64,000 bases of DNA from Dyella sp. SG609 (GTDB lineage Bacteria > Pseudomonadota > Gammaproteobacteria > Xanthomonadales > Rhodanobacteraceae). The stretch covers positions 730,732 through 794,731 of the forward strand of contig NZ_JAAZQJ010000001.1 of assembly GCF_012275375.1 (NCBI RefSeq). Reading direction: 5' to 3'. The stretch's first letter is position 1. Every line of letters begins with the position of its first letter. The position numbers and the translations under genes were made by a program. The notes under the pieces are model-generated. The model was given only the letters and a program-made list of their open reading frames with translations. It had not been told where the DNA came from and searched no databases. Shown here in pieces: positions 37,633 through 46,763 of this stretch.

Positions 37633-38025
37633 CTAGCGCGCGGCGCCGAGCAGCGCCTTCATCCAGCCGAGCAGATCGTCCATGGCGAATGGTTTGGCCA
37701 GGAATGCGCTGTCCGGCACGCCCTGCGCCTGCCATTCGGCGCCGGCGTGCCCCGACATATAGATCACCGGCAACTGCCCGCGCAGCACGCGCGCCTGGCG
37801 TGCAAGGCCCCAGCCGTCGAGGCCGGGCAGGCCGATATCGGTAAGCAGCAGGCTGACGTCCGGGCGCGCGCGAAGCACCGCGAGGCCTTCCTCGGCGGAG
37901 GCGGCGAGCAGCACTTCGTGGCCGTGGCGCTCGATCAGGAAGCGCAGCGAGTCGCGCAGTTCGGCGCGGTCTTCGACCACGAGCATGGTGGTGGCCCCGG
38001 TATCGAGGCGAGGATTGAGAGACAT
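37633..38025 (-). CDS. single-domain response regulator (receiver only), 130 aa
   Basis: A stand-alone receiver: E18-D19 in MLVVEDRAEL, phospho-acceptor D63 in LLTDIGLPGLDGWG, Ser in IYMSGHAG and Lys in FLAKPFAMDDLL. The sequence is of the type attached to hybrid kinases (REC with MSGHA), without an output domain. It converges on the receiver/winged-helix gene and is divergent from the phosphatase-ATPase operon, so it may carry a signal for that operon (inference). Three direct copies of a short GGTGCTAGCGCGC-like unit lie between it and the upstream gene's end (37605-37645). Confidence 0.88.
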   Translation of the reverse strand: MSLNPRLDTGATTMLVVEDRAELRDSLRFLIERHGHEVLLAASAEEGLAVLRARPDVSLLLTDIGLPGLDGWGLARQARVLRGQLPVIYMSGHAGAEWQAQGVPDSAFLAKPFAMDDLLGWMKALLGAAR

Positions 38026-38323
38026 GCGCTGAGGGAGAGCGTTTCGGCGGGGATGCCGGAACCTAGCGGTGCGTGCCGGCATGTTCCAGGTGCGGATGAG
38101 CCAAGCTGGCGGTGGGCGGGGCCAGCGTTTCAGCCGCGCTCTCCACGGGGACTACCTTCGGGTCGCCGGAGGAAGAAGGATCGACACCCGTACGCTGTCG
38201 AGAATCCGGGCCTCAACTGACCGCGCACCTGTCCCGCCCGGACATGTCCACGCGCAGCCCTCGCTCACACCATATGCCCACGCCGCGCCGACGCCCCATG
38301 TTCGGTAGCGCAGGGGGTAAGGC

Positions 38324-39490
38324 ATGCTGGCGCTACACGACATCGAAATCATGCGCGGTGTGCAGTGCGTGCTGCGGCAAGTGTCGCTGGACGTGCCGCG
38401 GCCCGGCGCGCTGTTCCTGGTGGGCGGCGGCGGCAGCGGCAAGTCCTCGCTGCTCGGCGCGCTCGCCGCGCGCGGCGAGCTTGCGCTGCTGGGCATGGCC
38501 ACGTGGTGCGGGCAGCCGCTGGCGGCGGCCTTGCCGTCCATCGCCTGGCTGGGCCAGCGCGATCTGCTGGAAGGGGGAGTACCGCCCGGAAGCCATGCGC
38601 TGCATGCATGGCTGCGCGAGATCCGGCGCGAGAAGGAAGCCGATGCGGAAACTCCGGTTTCCGCATGGCCGCGCGCGCTGCGCCGCTATCTGGCGGTGAT
38701 GGCCGCGCTGGCCGCGCCGGCCGACCTGTATCTGCTCGACGAGCCCACGGCCGGCCTCGACCGGGCCATGGTCCGGGTCGTGCGCGACCGCATGGCGGCC
38801 GTCGCCGCGCGTGCCTGCGTGGTGGTCGCCACGCACAACCGGCTGGACTGCCTGCACGTCGGCGGCGCCACCGCGCTGCTGGCTGGCGGCACCCTGCAGG
38901 AATGCTCGCCGACACATGCGTTCTTCCGCGAGCCAGGCACGCCGGCCGGCCGCATCTACGTCGACACCGGCAACTGCAACCTGCCCGCATCCGCGCGCCA
39001 GCTGCGGCCGGAGGTCGGCGTGTGGTGGCTGATTCCCGGCCTGCTGTGCGGCATGAGCCGCCCCGGCATCACCTCGAATATCGAAGCACAGTTCCGCTAC
39101 CTGGCCGGCGAAGGCGTGCGCCTGCTGGTGTGCGCGGAAGAACGCTGCGTGTACCCGCTGGAAAGCCTGCGCAAGCACGCGCTGGAGCTGCACCACTTCG
39201 CCATCCGCGACCTGGCGCCGCCCAGCCTGCACCAGGCCGTGCGCATCTGCCGCCTGGTCGAAGACGCCATGCGCGCGGGCGACGGCGTGGCCGTGCATTG
39301 CCGCGGCGGCCTGGGCCGCACCGGCACCGTGCTGGCCGCCGTGCTGGTGTGGCTGGGCGACGGCGCGGAAGAGGCCATCGTGAAAGTGCGCGCGGCGCGC
39401 CCGATGGCGATCCAGACCAAGGCGCAGGCCGATTTCGTGCGCGACTTCGCGCACGCGGTCCGGCAGCTGCAACCCAGCGGTATGTCCTGA
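38324..39490 (+). CDS. ABC-type ATPase fused to a dual-specificity phosphatase
   Basis: A 388-residue two-domain fusion. Residues 1-~210 form an ABC-like ATPase: Walker A GGGGSGKSS (34-42, K40), Walker B with D139/E140 in LYLLDEPTAGLD, and switch His H171 in VVVATHNRLD. The LSGGQ signature is not recognisable (AWPRALRRYL lies there) and there are no membrane helices, so it is not an ordinary transporter subunit. Residues ~220-388 are a cysteine phosphatase with C326 and R332 in VHCRGGLGRTG and general acid D296 in AIRDLAPPS. It heads a five-gene operon with two roadblock proteins and a GTPase. The ATG at 38324 has a GGGGGTAAGG site. I know no characterised protein with this fusion. Confidence 0.85.
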   Translation: MLALHDIEIMRGVQCVLRQVSLDVPRPGALFLVGGGGSGKSSLLGALAARGELALLGMATWCGQPLAAALPSIAWLGQRDLLEGGVPPGSHALHAWLREIRREKEADAETPVSAWPRALRRYLAVMAALAAPADLYLLDEPTAGLDRAMVRVVRDRMAAVAARACVVVATHNRLDCLHVGGATALLAGGTLQECSPTHAFFREPGTPAGRIYVDTGNCNLPASARQLRPEVGVWWLIPGLLCGMSRPGITSNIEAQFRYLAGEGVRLLVCAEERCVYPLESLRKHALELHHFAIRDLAPPSLHQAVRICRLVEDAMRAGDGVAVHCRGGLGRTGTVLAAVLVWLGDGAEEAIVKVRAARPMAIQTKAQADFVRDFAHAVRQLQPSGMS

Positions 39491-39518
39491 TTTTCCAACC
39501 CACATAGAGAGAAACCAG

Positions 39519-39929
39519 ATGTCTCTGGATAAAGCACTGTCGGCGGCGCAGACCGACGTTCCCGAATGCGTGGCGGTCGGCTACGTGGACATGAGCAGCG
39601 GCTTCCTGCTCGGCGTGAAGACGGTCGATTCGCACCCGGGCGAGATCCTCGACCTGGTGGCGGCGGCTACCGGCGACCTGTTCCAGGGCAAGAACGTGAC
39701 CGAGATCGAGCGCCTGTTCGACCAGTCGCGCGGCATCACCAATCGCGCGGCCGGCGCGCACTACTTCAACGAGATCGTGGTGTTCAGCACCAACCTGATC
39801 CACGTGTTCATCCGCTCGAAGAAGAATCCCAGCCACGTGGCCGTGTTCGTCGCGCGCATCGGCGCCAATATCGGCATGGTGCTGACGCGCTCGCGGCTGA
39901 GCATGGTGGCGCTGGAGGCTTCGATCTAA
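39519..39929 (+). CDS. roadblock/LC7-like protein, 136 aa
   Basis: A small alpha/beta protein of roadblock/LC7 type. Pattern: helix (SLDKALSAAQTDVPECV), strands (AVGYVDMSSGFLLGVKTV), long helix (EILDLVAAATGDLFQGKNVT), then strands around YFNEIVVFSTNLIHVFIRS and a C-terminal helix-strand (VFVARIGANIGMVLTRSRL). Roadblock proteins serve as GTPase-activating or scaffolding partners of MglA/Rag-type GTPases, and a GTPase gene lies two genes downstream. The start is 28 bases after the phosphatase-ATPase stop; an AGAGAGAAACC stretch precedes the ATG. Confidence 0.75.
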   Translation: MSLDKALSAAQTDVPECVAVGYVDMSSGFLLGVKTVDSHPGEILDLVAAATGDLFQGKNVTEIERLFDQSRGITNRAAGAHYFNEIVVFSTNLIHVFIRSKKNPSHVAVFVARIGANIGMVLTRSRLSMVALEASI

Positions 39930-39950
39930 AGCGGCGCGGCGGTACTGGCC

Positions 39951-40619
39951 ATGCGCCGACAAGACGACAGCGTCCGCGCATTGCGGATCGCATGCCCCAA
40001 CTTCAGTGCGGAGGAGCTCGGCGCGCTGCGGTCGATCATCGGCCTGCTCAAGCCATACCTGAAGCATGCCTGGGTGGTGGACGCCGCGGTGATGGAAGCC
40101 GTGGCGCCCACCGATCTGTGCCTGATCAACATGGACCACCCGGGTGCGCCCCGGGTGCCGCCGGGCCATGCGCGGGTGATCGGCTGCTCGTCGCGGCCGC
40201 GCAACCATCCGCACGGCACGCTGCACCGGCCGCTGCGCCCGCCGGAGATTCTGGCCTTGCTCAGCGAGGCGGGCAGCCGCGTGCTGGGCGAGCGCCAGTA
40301 CGCGGACGCCACGCCGTCGCTGGAGTGGTCGTACCGGCTGGCGGCCTGGCCGCGCGACCTGGACGAGTGGCCCAAATCCTGGTGGCGCGTGATGGCGTGC
40401 ATCTCCGCCGAGGCGCTGCCGCTGCCGCGCATCGCCGAACGCACCGAGCTGCCTTCGCGCTATGTGGAGCTGTGCATCGAGCGCCTGCGCGCGGCCGGCC
40501 TGGTCGAGCGCACGCCGCGCGTGCGCGAGACGGCGCAGGCCGTGCAAGAACAGGGAGAACGCCGGCGCTGGTCGGGGCTGGCCAGCCGCATCCTGCAACG
40601 ATTCGGATTGGGGAACTAA
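39951..40619 (+). CDS. protein of unknown family with C-terminal winged-helix-like domain
   Basis: A 222-residue soluble protein. The N-terminal ~110 residues (ALRIACPNFSAEELGALRSI, AWVVDAAVMEAVAPTDLCLI, VIGCSSRPRNHPHG) look alpha/beta, perhaps receiver-like without a phospho-Asp. Residues ~150-195 read as a helix-turn-helix or winged helix (LPLPRIAERTELPSRYVELC, IERLRAAGLVERTPR). In conservons the corresponding slot is the winged-helix-like DUF742 (CvnC), so it may be an adaptor between roadblock and GTPase (inference). Its stop overlaps the GTPase start (TAATG). I do not recognise the family. Confidence 0.7.
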   Translation: MRRQDDSVRALRIACPNFSAEELGALRSIIGLLKPYLKHAWVVDAAVMEAVAPTDLCLINMDHPGAPRVPPGHARVIGCSSRPRNHPHGTLHRPLRPPEILALLSEAGSRVLGERQYADATPSLEWSYRLAAWPRDLDEWPKSWWRVMACISAEALPLPRIAERTELPSRYVELCIERLRAAGLVERTPRVRETAQAVQEQGERRRWSGLASRILQRFGLGN

Positions 40620-41200
40620 TGGGCGAAGTGCACAAGATCGTTTTCATGGGGGCTCCAGGCTCGGGCAAGACCACCTGCATCCGCGCGCTGAGCGAAATCG
40701 ATCCGGTCTCCACCGACGTGCCCTGCACGGACGAGCTGCGCGACCTGAAGGAAACCACCACGGTGGCGCTGGACTACGGCGAGCTGCAGCTGGACGACGG
40801 CGAATCGCGCGTGCTGCTGTACGGGCTGCCGGGGCAGGAGCGTTTCAGCTACATGTTCGACGTGGTGCGCACCGGCCTGCTCGGCGCCATCGTGCTGGTC
40901 GACGCCACCAGCCAGGACGCCGTGCAGGAACTCTCGCGCACGCTGGCCTGCCATCGCGCCGACCTGCGCCGGATGCCCTTCATCGTGGCGCTGAACAAAA
41001 GCGAGGAGGCCGCCGACGCGATCGCCGAGCGCTGCCGCGACGCCGTGCGCGCGCACGACCTGATGGCGCCGGTGATGGCGGTGGATGCGCGGCGGCGCGA
41101 GGACATCGCGCATCTGATCGAGCTGCTGCTGGTGATCCTGGAATTCGGCTTCGGTTTCGACCAGCCCGGCGATCCGGCGCGTGCGGAGGGCAACGCATGA
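40619..41200 (+). CDS. small GTPase of the CvnD/MglA-like type
   Basis: A 193-residue GTP-binding protein. P-loop: GAPGSGKTT (11-19). The switch region has KETTTVALDYGELQLDDGES and LYGLPGQERFSYMFD (68-81), in which the DxxG Asp is replaced as in the FGTPGQERF motif of actinobacterial CvnD GTPases. The G4 motif is NKSEE (126-130), close to NKxD. It lacks a lipidation site or membrane segment. It would act as a nucleotide-dependent switch controlled by the roadblock proteins encoded on both sides. The ATG overlaps the previous stop (TAATG) and its stop overlaps the next start (ATGA), so the three genes are translationally coupled. Confidence 0.88.
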   Translation: MGEVHKIVFMGAPGSGKTTCIRALSEIDPVSTDVPCTDELRDLKETTTVALDYGELQLDDGESRVLLYGLPGQERFSYMFDVVRTGLLGAIVLVDATSQDAVQELSRTLACHRADLRRMPFIVALNKSEEAADAIAERCRDAVRAHDLMAPVMAVDARRREDIAHLIELLLVILEFGFGFDQPGDPARAEGNA

Positions 41201-41592
41201 GCATCGACATGCCCAGCCAGCGCCAGTGCCTGGCCGCGCTGGACAGGGCCATGGAGCATTGCCAGGGCATCGTCGCCGGCATGTTCGCGCTGCGCGACGG
41301 GCGCTGCTATGCGGAGCGTTCGCGCGCACGCGTGCCGGTGGGCAAGTTCGCTGCGATGAGCAGTTCGCTGATGGCCCTGTCCAACAGCGTGATGGCGGAG
41401 CTGGCGGCCGATTCGCCGGGCTATCTGCTGATCGAGGGGCGCACGCACAAGCTGGTGGCGTGCAAGGTGCCGCGCGGGAAGGTGGGCTTGATCGTGGCGG
41501 TGCTGGCGCAGAGCGAGGTGAGCCTGGGACTGGTGCTGGGGTATGCCAGGACCTGTGCGCGTGAAGTGTGCGAGGCGGAGCCGACCACATAG
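41197..41592 (+). CDS. second roadblock/LC7-like protein, 131 aa
   Basis: A 131-residue roadblock/LC7 candidate: helix (RQCLAALDRAMEHCQGIV), strands (AGMFALRDGRCYAERSR), the long helix (KFAAMSSSLMALSNSVMAEL), then strands (GYLLIEGRTHKLVACKVP and VGLIVAVLAQSEVSLGLVLG). The AxMSSSLMALS-like helix is typical of the MglB/CvnB family. It overlaps the GTPase gene by ATGA and is the last gene of the operon; a REP repeat begins 3 bases after its stop. Confidence 0.82.
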   Translation: MSIDMPSQRQCLAALDRAMEHCQGIVAGMFALRDGRCYAERSRARVPVGKFAAMSSSLMALSNSVMAELAADSPGYLLIEGRTHKLVACKVPRGKVGLIVAVLAQSEVSLGLVLGYARTCAREVCEAEPTT

Positions 41593-41595
41593 GGC

Positions 41596-41681
41596 GTAGG
41601 TTGGGGTGAGCGCCAGCGAACCCCAACGTTGCGGCAACCCGCGGGGTTCGTTGGGGTTCGCTTGCGCTCACCCCAACCTAC
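41596..41681. repeat. REP-type palindromic repeat, copy 5
   Basis: An 86-bp member of the GTAGGTTGGGGTGAG family with well-matched arms, directly after the roadblock gene. The rest of the gap to 41996 (about 315 bp) has no gene I can support and probably contains the autotransporter promoter. Confidence 0.85.
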
Positions 41682-41996
41682 GGCGGCGGGTTCGCGGATG
41701 GCCTCGCCTGACCACCCGCTGGCGTCCTGCGGCTGCTTCACCCGGACCTGCGCCTGCCTACACTGGACTCGCAGGGTTGCATCTCCCGCTTTCGATTGTG
41801 CGAACCGCTCCACATAAGGATCGGCACGGGAACCCTGGGGACGGAAGCGTGTTGTCCGCTGCCACGACGTGGCGCGATCCGCTTCTCCGATCGCCATCCA
41901 CGCATCCGCGTTTCGAACGGCGGCGCCTTCGGCCGCTGCGTCGCTTGCGCGCATGCCGCCGGTGGCGATGCCTGACGCAAGGGGGAAATCCACACC

Positions 41997-44900
41997 ATGT
42001 GCAGCTTTCACCAACGAGACGACCGGCGCGCACCCGTGCGCGCCTGGCCGGCGCGCCGCATGCTGAGCGTTGCGCTGCTCTCCGGCCTGGGCTGGTTGCC
42101 GCAGGCGCATGCCGCCTGCCAGGCCACCGGCACGTCCACCGTGTGCGACACGGCGGCGCCCAGCCCGTGGACCAGCACCGTGGGCGCCGGTCCTTCCGCG
42201 CCGGCCGGTTCCAGCGTGACGGTGAATGCCAATGCGCAGATCGTGGTGGGCGATGCCTCGGCGATCGCCTTGTCCGACCGCGCCAATATCGTGATCAAGT
42301 CCGGCGCGCTGGTGCAGAACAGTGCGGTGCGCGCGGTGGGCCTGTACCAGTCCGGCGCCAATACCATCGATTTCCGCAGCGACAGCACGCTGACGGTGGA
42401 GCAGGGCGCGACGGTGCTGGCGGCGGGCAGCGAGAACAACGGCGAAGCGGTGAATCCGCAGGGCACCGGCAACCGCATCGTCAACAGCGGCACTATCCGC
42501 TCGATGCATGCGGCGGCGCTCTGGTTCCAGGCCAAGTCCGGCGGCAACGTCGTCATCAACAACGAGACCGGCGTGATCCAGGCGCCGGGCAACGTGATCG
42601 GCGCCACCGGCAGCAGCACGCTGGATTTCACCAACAAGGGCCAGGTGATCGGCAACCTGGTGTTCGCGCGCGGCGACGACACGCTGCGCCTGTATGGCGG
42701 ATCTTCCGTGCGCGGCAGCATCGATGGCGGTGGCGGCAGCAACCTGCTGACGCTCAATGGCAGCGGCACCGACACGCTGCCGACCATCGCCAACTTCCAG
42801 ACCGTGCGCAAGCTGGACGACGGCATGTGGATCGTCGGGCGGCCGCTGACCGGCGCGGGCGTCACTTCGGTCGATGTGCAGCAGGGCACGCTGGTACTTA
42901 ACGCCGACAATTCGGCGTACGCCGGCGCCATGCAGTTGCGCGCGGGCGGCACGCTGGCGGTTGGCGATGCCAGCGCGTCCGGCGCAGCGCTGAAAGGCGA
43001 CTTGACCGTGCCGGTGGGCGCGGCGCTGGGCGGCTATGGCAGCGTGCTGGGCAATGTCGACAACCAGGGCACGCTCGGCGTGGCCGATGCGCTGGCGCCG
43101 TTCGCCGGCGGGGCGCTCGGCAACTTTGCCGTGCGCGGACAGCTGAGCAACGCCGGACTGGTGAATATCGGCGCGGCCCAGGGCGTGGGCCGCACGTTGA
43201 CCGTCGGCAGCTATGTCGGCCGCAACGGCACCATCGCCATGAACGCCGTGCTCGGCGGCGATGGTTCGGCGGCGGACAAGCTGGTGGTGGACGGCGGCAG
43301 CGCGACCGGTTCGACGCTGCTGAAGATCGCCAATCTCGGCGGGCAGGGCGCGGCAACCGTGTCCGACGGCATCCTGGTGGTGCAGGCGATCAACGGCGCG
43401 ACGACCGATGCCGGCGCGTTCTCGCTGAGCGGCGGATCGCTCAAGGCCGGCGCCTACGAATACTTGCTGGTGAAGGGCGGTGTCACGTCGGGCACGGCGG
43501 ACGACTGGTATCTGCGCAATACGCAAGCTGCACCTGCACCCGCACCCGCACCCGCACCCGCACCCGCACCGGCACCTGCGCCCGCACCTGCACCTGCACC
43601 TGCACCTGCGCCTGCACCTGCACCGGCACCGGCACCGGCACCCGCACCCGCACCCGCACCGGCACCTGCACCTGCACCCGCACCCGCACCCGCACCCGCA
43701 CCCGCACCCGCACCGGCACCGGCACCGGCACCTGCGCCCGCGCCTGCACCGGCACCGGCACCGGCACCGGCACCTGCGCCCGCGCCTGCACCTGCACCTG
43801 CACCTGCACCTGCGCCTGCGCCGGCACCTGCACCTGCACCTGCACCGGCACCTGCACCGGCACCGGCACCGGCACCTGCACCTGCACCGGCACCGGCACC
43901 GGCACCTGCACCTGCACCTGCACCGGCACCTGCACCGGCACCGGCACCGGCACCGGCACCGGCACCGGCACCTGCACCTGCACCTGCACCTGCGCCTGCA
44001 CCTGCACCGGCACCGGCACCGGCACCGGCACCGGCACCTGCACCGGCACCGGCACCGGCACCGGCACCTGCACCGGCACCGGCACCGGCACCTGCAACAC
44101 CTTCCCAACCCGTCGTTCTCTATCGCCCCGAAGCCGCGCTATACGCGGCGGCACCCTCCGTCGCACGCCAGCTCGGCGCCATGCAGCTGGAGAATTTCCA
44201 TGCGCGCCAGGGCGACCAGGCGCAGCTCGGCGAGCGTGGCGAACTGCCCGCGAGCTGGGGCCGCGTGTGGGGCGGCCATAGCACGATGTCGCAAGGCGGC
44301 ACGCTCGATCCGCATTACGCCGGCACGCTCAGCGGCGCGCAGGCAGGCCAGGACATCTATGCGGACGAAAGCGCCGAAGGACAGCGCAACCACTACGGCG
44401 TGTTCGCCGGCTTCGCGCGTTCCAGCGGCGACGTACGCGGCTTCGCTGCCGGCACGCAGGATCTCGCCGTGGGCCGCCTGCGCCTGGATGCCTACAGCAT
44501 GGGCGGCTACTGGACGCATCTGGCGCCGCGCGGCTGGTATGCCGACGCGGTGCTGATGGGTACGGCCTACACCTTCGATCCCACTTCGCGCGACGGCGTG
44601 CAGGCCACCGCGCACGGCCATGCGGTGACGGCATCGCTGGAAAGCGGCTGGTCGCTCGCGCTCGGCCACGGCCTGCGCATCGAGCCGCAGGCGCAGCTGG
44701 TATGGCAGCACCTGGCGCTGGGCCGGCTCGACGACGGCATTTCCAGCGTGTCGTTCCGCGGCGGCCAGGCGGTGACCGGCCGCGCGGGCGTGCGCCTCGC
44801 CGGCAACTGGCCGCTGGGCGCGGCGACATGGCAACCGTATGTGCGCGTGCATGTGCTGCGCACCACCGGCGCGGACGACGCGACCACGTTCGGCGGCATC

Positions 44901-45071
44901 GCGCCGATCGCCACTTCCACGCGCCAGACCCTGGGGCAGGCCGATGCCGGCGTGGCCGTGACGTTTCCTTCAGGGGGCGGTGTGTATGCCTCCGTGAGCT
45001 ATACCGGGAACCTGGCGGGCGAGCGGCAGCGTGTGGTGGCCGGCCGTATCGGCCTGCGTTGGTCGTGGTGA
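41997..45071 (+). CDS. autotransporter (type Va) with long Ala-Pro linker
   Basis: A 1024-residue secreted protein. A signal peptide ([18 protein letters not shown], residues 22-39; ATG at 42060 is an alternative start) precedes a beta-helical passenger with repeated short strands ([54 protein letters not shown]) and a pertactin-like C-terminal passenger part up to ~510. Residues 512-700 are an almost pure (Ala-Pro)n tract. The C-terminal ~270 residues are an autotransporter barrel ([40 protein letters not shown]) ending IGLRWSW with the terminal aromatic residue. Likely a surface adhesin. A small membrane-protein gene follows after 4 bases. Confidence 0.9.
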   Translation: MCSFHQRDDRRAPVRAWPARRMLSVALLSGLGWLPQAHAACQATGTSTVCDTAAPSPWTSTVGAGPSAPAGSSVTVNANAQIVVGDASAIALSDRANIVIKSGALVQNSAVRAVGLYQSGANTIDFRSDSTLTVEQGATVLAAGSENNGEAVNPQGTGNRIVNSGTIRSMHAAALWFQAKSGGNVVINNETGVIQAPGNVIGATGSSTLDFTNKGQVIGNLVFARGDDTLRLYGGSSVRGSIDGGGGSNLLTLNGSGTDTLPTIANFQTVRKLDDGMWIVGRPLTGAGVTSVDVQQGTLVLNADNSAYAGAMQLRAGGTLAVGDASASGAALKGDLTVPVGAALGGYGSVLGNVDNQGTLGVADALAPFAGGALGNFAVRGQLSNAGLVNIGAAQGVGRTLTVGSYVGRNGTIAMNAVLGGDGSAADKLVVDGGSATGSTLLKIANLGGQGAATVSDGILVVQAINGATTDAGAFSLSGGSLKAGAYEYLLVKGGVTSGTADDWYLRNTQAAPAPAPAPAPAPAPAPAPAPAPAPAPAPAPAPAPAPAPAPAPAPAPAPAPAPAPAPAPAPAPAPAPAPAPAPAPAPAPAPAPAPAPAPAPAPAPAPAPAPAPAPAPAPAPAPAPAPAPAPAPAPAPAPAPAPAPAPAPAPAPAPAPAPAPAPAPAPAPAPAPAPAPAPAPAPAPAPAPAPAPAPAPAPATPSQPVVLYRPEAALYAAAPSVARQLGAMQLENFHARQGDQAQLGERGELPASWGRVWGGHSTMSQGGTLDPHYAGTLSGAQAGQDIYADESAEGQRNHYGVFAGFARSSGDVRGFAAGTQDLAVGRLRLDAYSMGGYWTHLAPRGWYADAVLMGTAYTFDPTSRDGVQATAHGHAVTASLESGWSLALGHGLRIEPQAQLVWQHLALGRLDDGISSVSFRGGQAVTGRAGVRLAGNWPLGAATWQPYVRVHVLRTTGADDATTFGGIAPIATSTRQTLGQADAGVAVTFPSGGGVYASVSYTGNLAGERQRVVAGRIGLRWSW
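43530..44096 (+). repeat. hexanucleotide repeat GCACCN (Ala-Pro tract), ~94 units
   Basis: 567 bp of uninterrupted GCA-CCN repeats inside the autotransporter gene. Alanine is always GCA, while the proline wobble base varies (T, C or G), giving higher-order blocks such as GCACCGGCACCGGCACCT. The array is exactly in frame, so gain or loss of a hexamer changes length without a frameshift. Confidence 0.95.
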
Positions 45072-45075
45072 GGCG

Positions 45076-45528
45076 ATGATGATGGATCCGGAAGAACTTA
45101 CCGCCGCGCACCTGCCGCCGGCATGGCGGCGCAAGCATGGCGCACCGGCGCGCGACGAAGCCGGGCACATCGCGATCTATGCGCTGGCCTATCGCCGCCG
45201 CGCGCGCGGCGCGGCCATGCAGTCCGCCATCGCGGCGACGCTGCTGTGCCTGCTGGCTTCGCTGCTGATGGCTTGGCCGTGGCTCGCGGTGGCCGGATTC
45301 GCCGCCTGCCCGCTGGTGTACACGGCGGGCTGCTGGACGCTGGATGGACGGCTGAGCGCGCGCCTGGGCATATCACGCGCCGCCCTGTCGGCTTGCATCG
45401 AGCGCTTCGTGGCCAGTCCCGGCGGCGCCGCGCAGGCGGCGCTGCTGGAGCGCGGCGAAGCACAGATAAGGATCGACCGCGATCGCCACTGGCCGATCGC
45501 CGGCCACGAACAGCCACCACCGCGCTAG
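45076..45528 (+). CDS. small membrane protein, two predicted helices, 150 aa
   Basis: A 150-residue protein with hydrophobic segments at ~48-90 (SAIAATLLCLLASLLMAWPW and LAVAGFAACPLVYTAGCW) and hydrophilic ends. Its start (three consecutive ATG codons at 45076-45084) lies 4 bases after the autotransporter stop, so they are probably co-transcribed. No family is recognised; it could assist export or be unrelated. Confidence 0.6.
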   Translation: MMMDPEELTAAHLPPAWRRKHGAPARDEAGHIAIYALAYRRRARGAAMQSAIAATLLCLLASLLMAWPWLAVAGFAACPLVYTAGCWTLDGRLSARLGISRAALSACIERFVASPGGAAQAALLERGEAQIRIDRDRHWPIAGHEQPPPR

Positions 45529-45713
45529 CGCCGGGAAGGTCATCCGGGGCCAAATTTTCCGCTCGATTAGCCCGCTCTGCCCTGTGAGCCGCGGGATGCG
45601 TCCGCTAGCTTGTGGCGGCGGTGCGTGGACGCGTGTTCAACGGGCCTGGCCGTTGTTTCCGGCCCGGCGCCGGGAGCCGGTGGCGCATCGCCGACGCTGA
45701 CAGGGGAACCGAC

Positions 45714-46181
45714 ATGCAATGCAACTACAGCCGCGAGGGCTCGACGCGCGGCTTCACCCTCATTGAGCTCATGATCACCGTGGCGATCGTCGCGATCATC
45801 GCGGCCGTGGCCTTGCCTTCGTATAACGACTACCTGCGGCGCAGCAAGCTCACCGAGGCCTACAACACGCTGGCCACCTATCGCGCCAGCATGGAGCAGT
45901 ACTACCAGGACAACCGCAGCTATGGCGCCGGCGGCAGCTGCGGCGTGGCGCTGCCCACGGGGCTCAAGTATTTCACCGTGAGCTGCGGCCCGGCCGCGGC
46001 CAGCACGTCGGCGCTGCAGGCATACGTTGCCAGCGCCAAGGGCATCGCCGGTTCGCAGGTCAACGGCTTCACCTTCACCATCAACGAAAAGAACGACCGC
46101 GCCACCACCGCCGTCCCGTCCGGCTGGGGCACCGCGCCGGCGAACTGCTGGATCCTGCGCAAGGGGGGCGGTTGCCAATGA
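45714..46181 (+). CDS. pilE: type IV pilin-like protein (PilE family)
   Basis: A 155-residue prepilin. A short leader is followed by the class III signal [20 protein letters not shown], with Glu at +5 and cleavage after Gly by PilD. The rest has the PilE shape ([25 protein letters not shown], and a C-terminal Cys pair region with CGVALPTG and [11 protein letters not shown]). It would be assembled in the pilus tip complex with the minor pilins. AGGGGAACC lies before the ATG. The stop overlaps the next start as ATGA. Confidence 0.85.
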   Translation: MQCNYSREGSTRGFTLIELMITVAIVAIIAAVALPSYNDYLRRSKLTEAYNTLATYRASMEQYYQDNRSYGAGGSCGVALPTGLKYFTVSCGPAAASTSALQAYVASAKGIAGSQVNGFTFTINEKNDRATTAVPSGWGTAPANCWILRKGGGCQ

Positions 46182-46759
46182 GGCGCGTCGGCGGCTTCAC
46201 GCTGGTGGAACTGATGATCACGGTGACCATCCTGGCCGTGGTGCTGGTCGCCGGCCTCCCCACGTTCCGCGAATGGCTGCGCAACACGCATATCCGCACC
46301 GCGGCCGAATCCATCCAGAACGGCTTGCGCTACGCGCGCGGCGAGGCCGGCAGCCGCGGCGTCAACGTGCGCTTCGAGTTCACCTCGTCGGGCGCCGGCT
46401 GGACCGTCTGCGCACTGTCCGGAGCAACCTCGTGCACCGCGGCCGCGGCGGCCAGCGCGGACAACACGCTGCAGAATTTCGTGGCCGCGGGCGGATCCGC
46501 CGACGTCGCGCCCATGGTCGGCACCTCGATCGGCGCGGCCGGTACGCCGCTGTCCACGCCCGCGAGCGCTGGCAGCGGCATCACCTTCAACGCCCTCGGC
46601 CGGCCGCTCGGCTACGGCACCGTGGCGGTCAGCCGGATCGACCTCAACACGGCGGGCAAGGACGGCCGGCGACTCGTGATTCAGATCTCGTCCGCCGGCA
46701 TGCCGCGGATGTGCGATCCGAATCTCTCCCTGGCCACCAGTCCCCAAGGATGCAGGTGA
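46178..46759 (+). CDS. GspH/FimT-family minor pilin
   Basis: A 193-residue prepilin: [20 protein letters not shown] with +5 Glu, then the GspH/FimT pattern ([40 protein letters not shown]) and a conserved C-terminus containing FNALGRPLG and [15 protein letters not shown]. FimT/FimU proteins belong to the pilus-tip initiation complex; FimT also binds DNA in some naturally competent species. The start at 46178 overlaps the pilE stop by 4 bases. Confidence 0.85.
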   Translation: MRRVGGFTLVELMITVTILAVVLVAGLPTFREWLRNTHIRTAAESIQNGLRYARGEAGSRGVNVRFEFTSSGAGWTVCALSGATSCTAAAAASADNTLQNFVAAGGSADVAPMVGTSIGAAGTPLSTPASAGSGITFNALGRPLGYGTVAVSRIDLNTAGKDGRRLVIQISSAGMPRMCDPNLSLATSPQGCR

Positions 46760-46763
46760 TCCC

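Noticed and set aside
43530..44096. CRISPR-like or tandem-repeat array
   Set aside because: The repeat is a 6-bp in-frame coding unit with no spacers.
41421..44108. Long minus-strand ORF of ~895 codons rich in Cys-Arg repeats
   Set aside because: It is the antisense reading of the Ala-Pro hexamer array and autotransporter passenger; the repeat has no stops in several frames. Composition is absurd for a protein.
43480..44556. Plus-strand His-Pro/His-Leu/His-Arg repeat ORF
   Set aside because: Alternative frame of the same hexamer array; the autotransporter frame has a signal peptide and a barrel.
45544..45565. GGGCCAAATTTTCCG in front of pilE, similar to AGGCCAATTTTCGGCG before the GDPD gene
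   Set aside because: The match is short and the flanks differ; the shared motif between the two GDPD promoter copies is explained by duplication, but this one could be chance.
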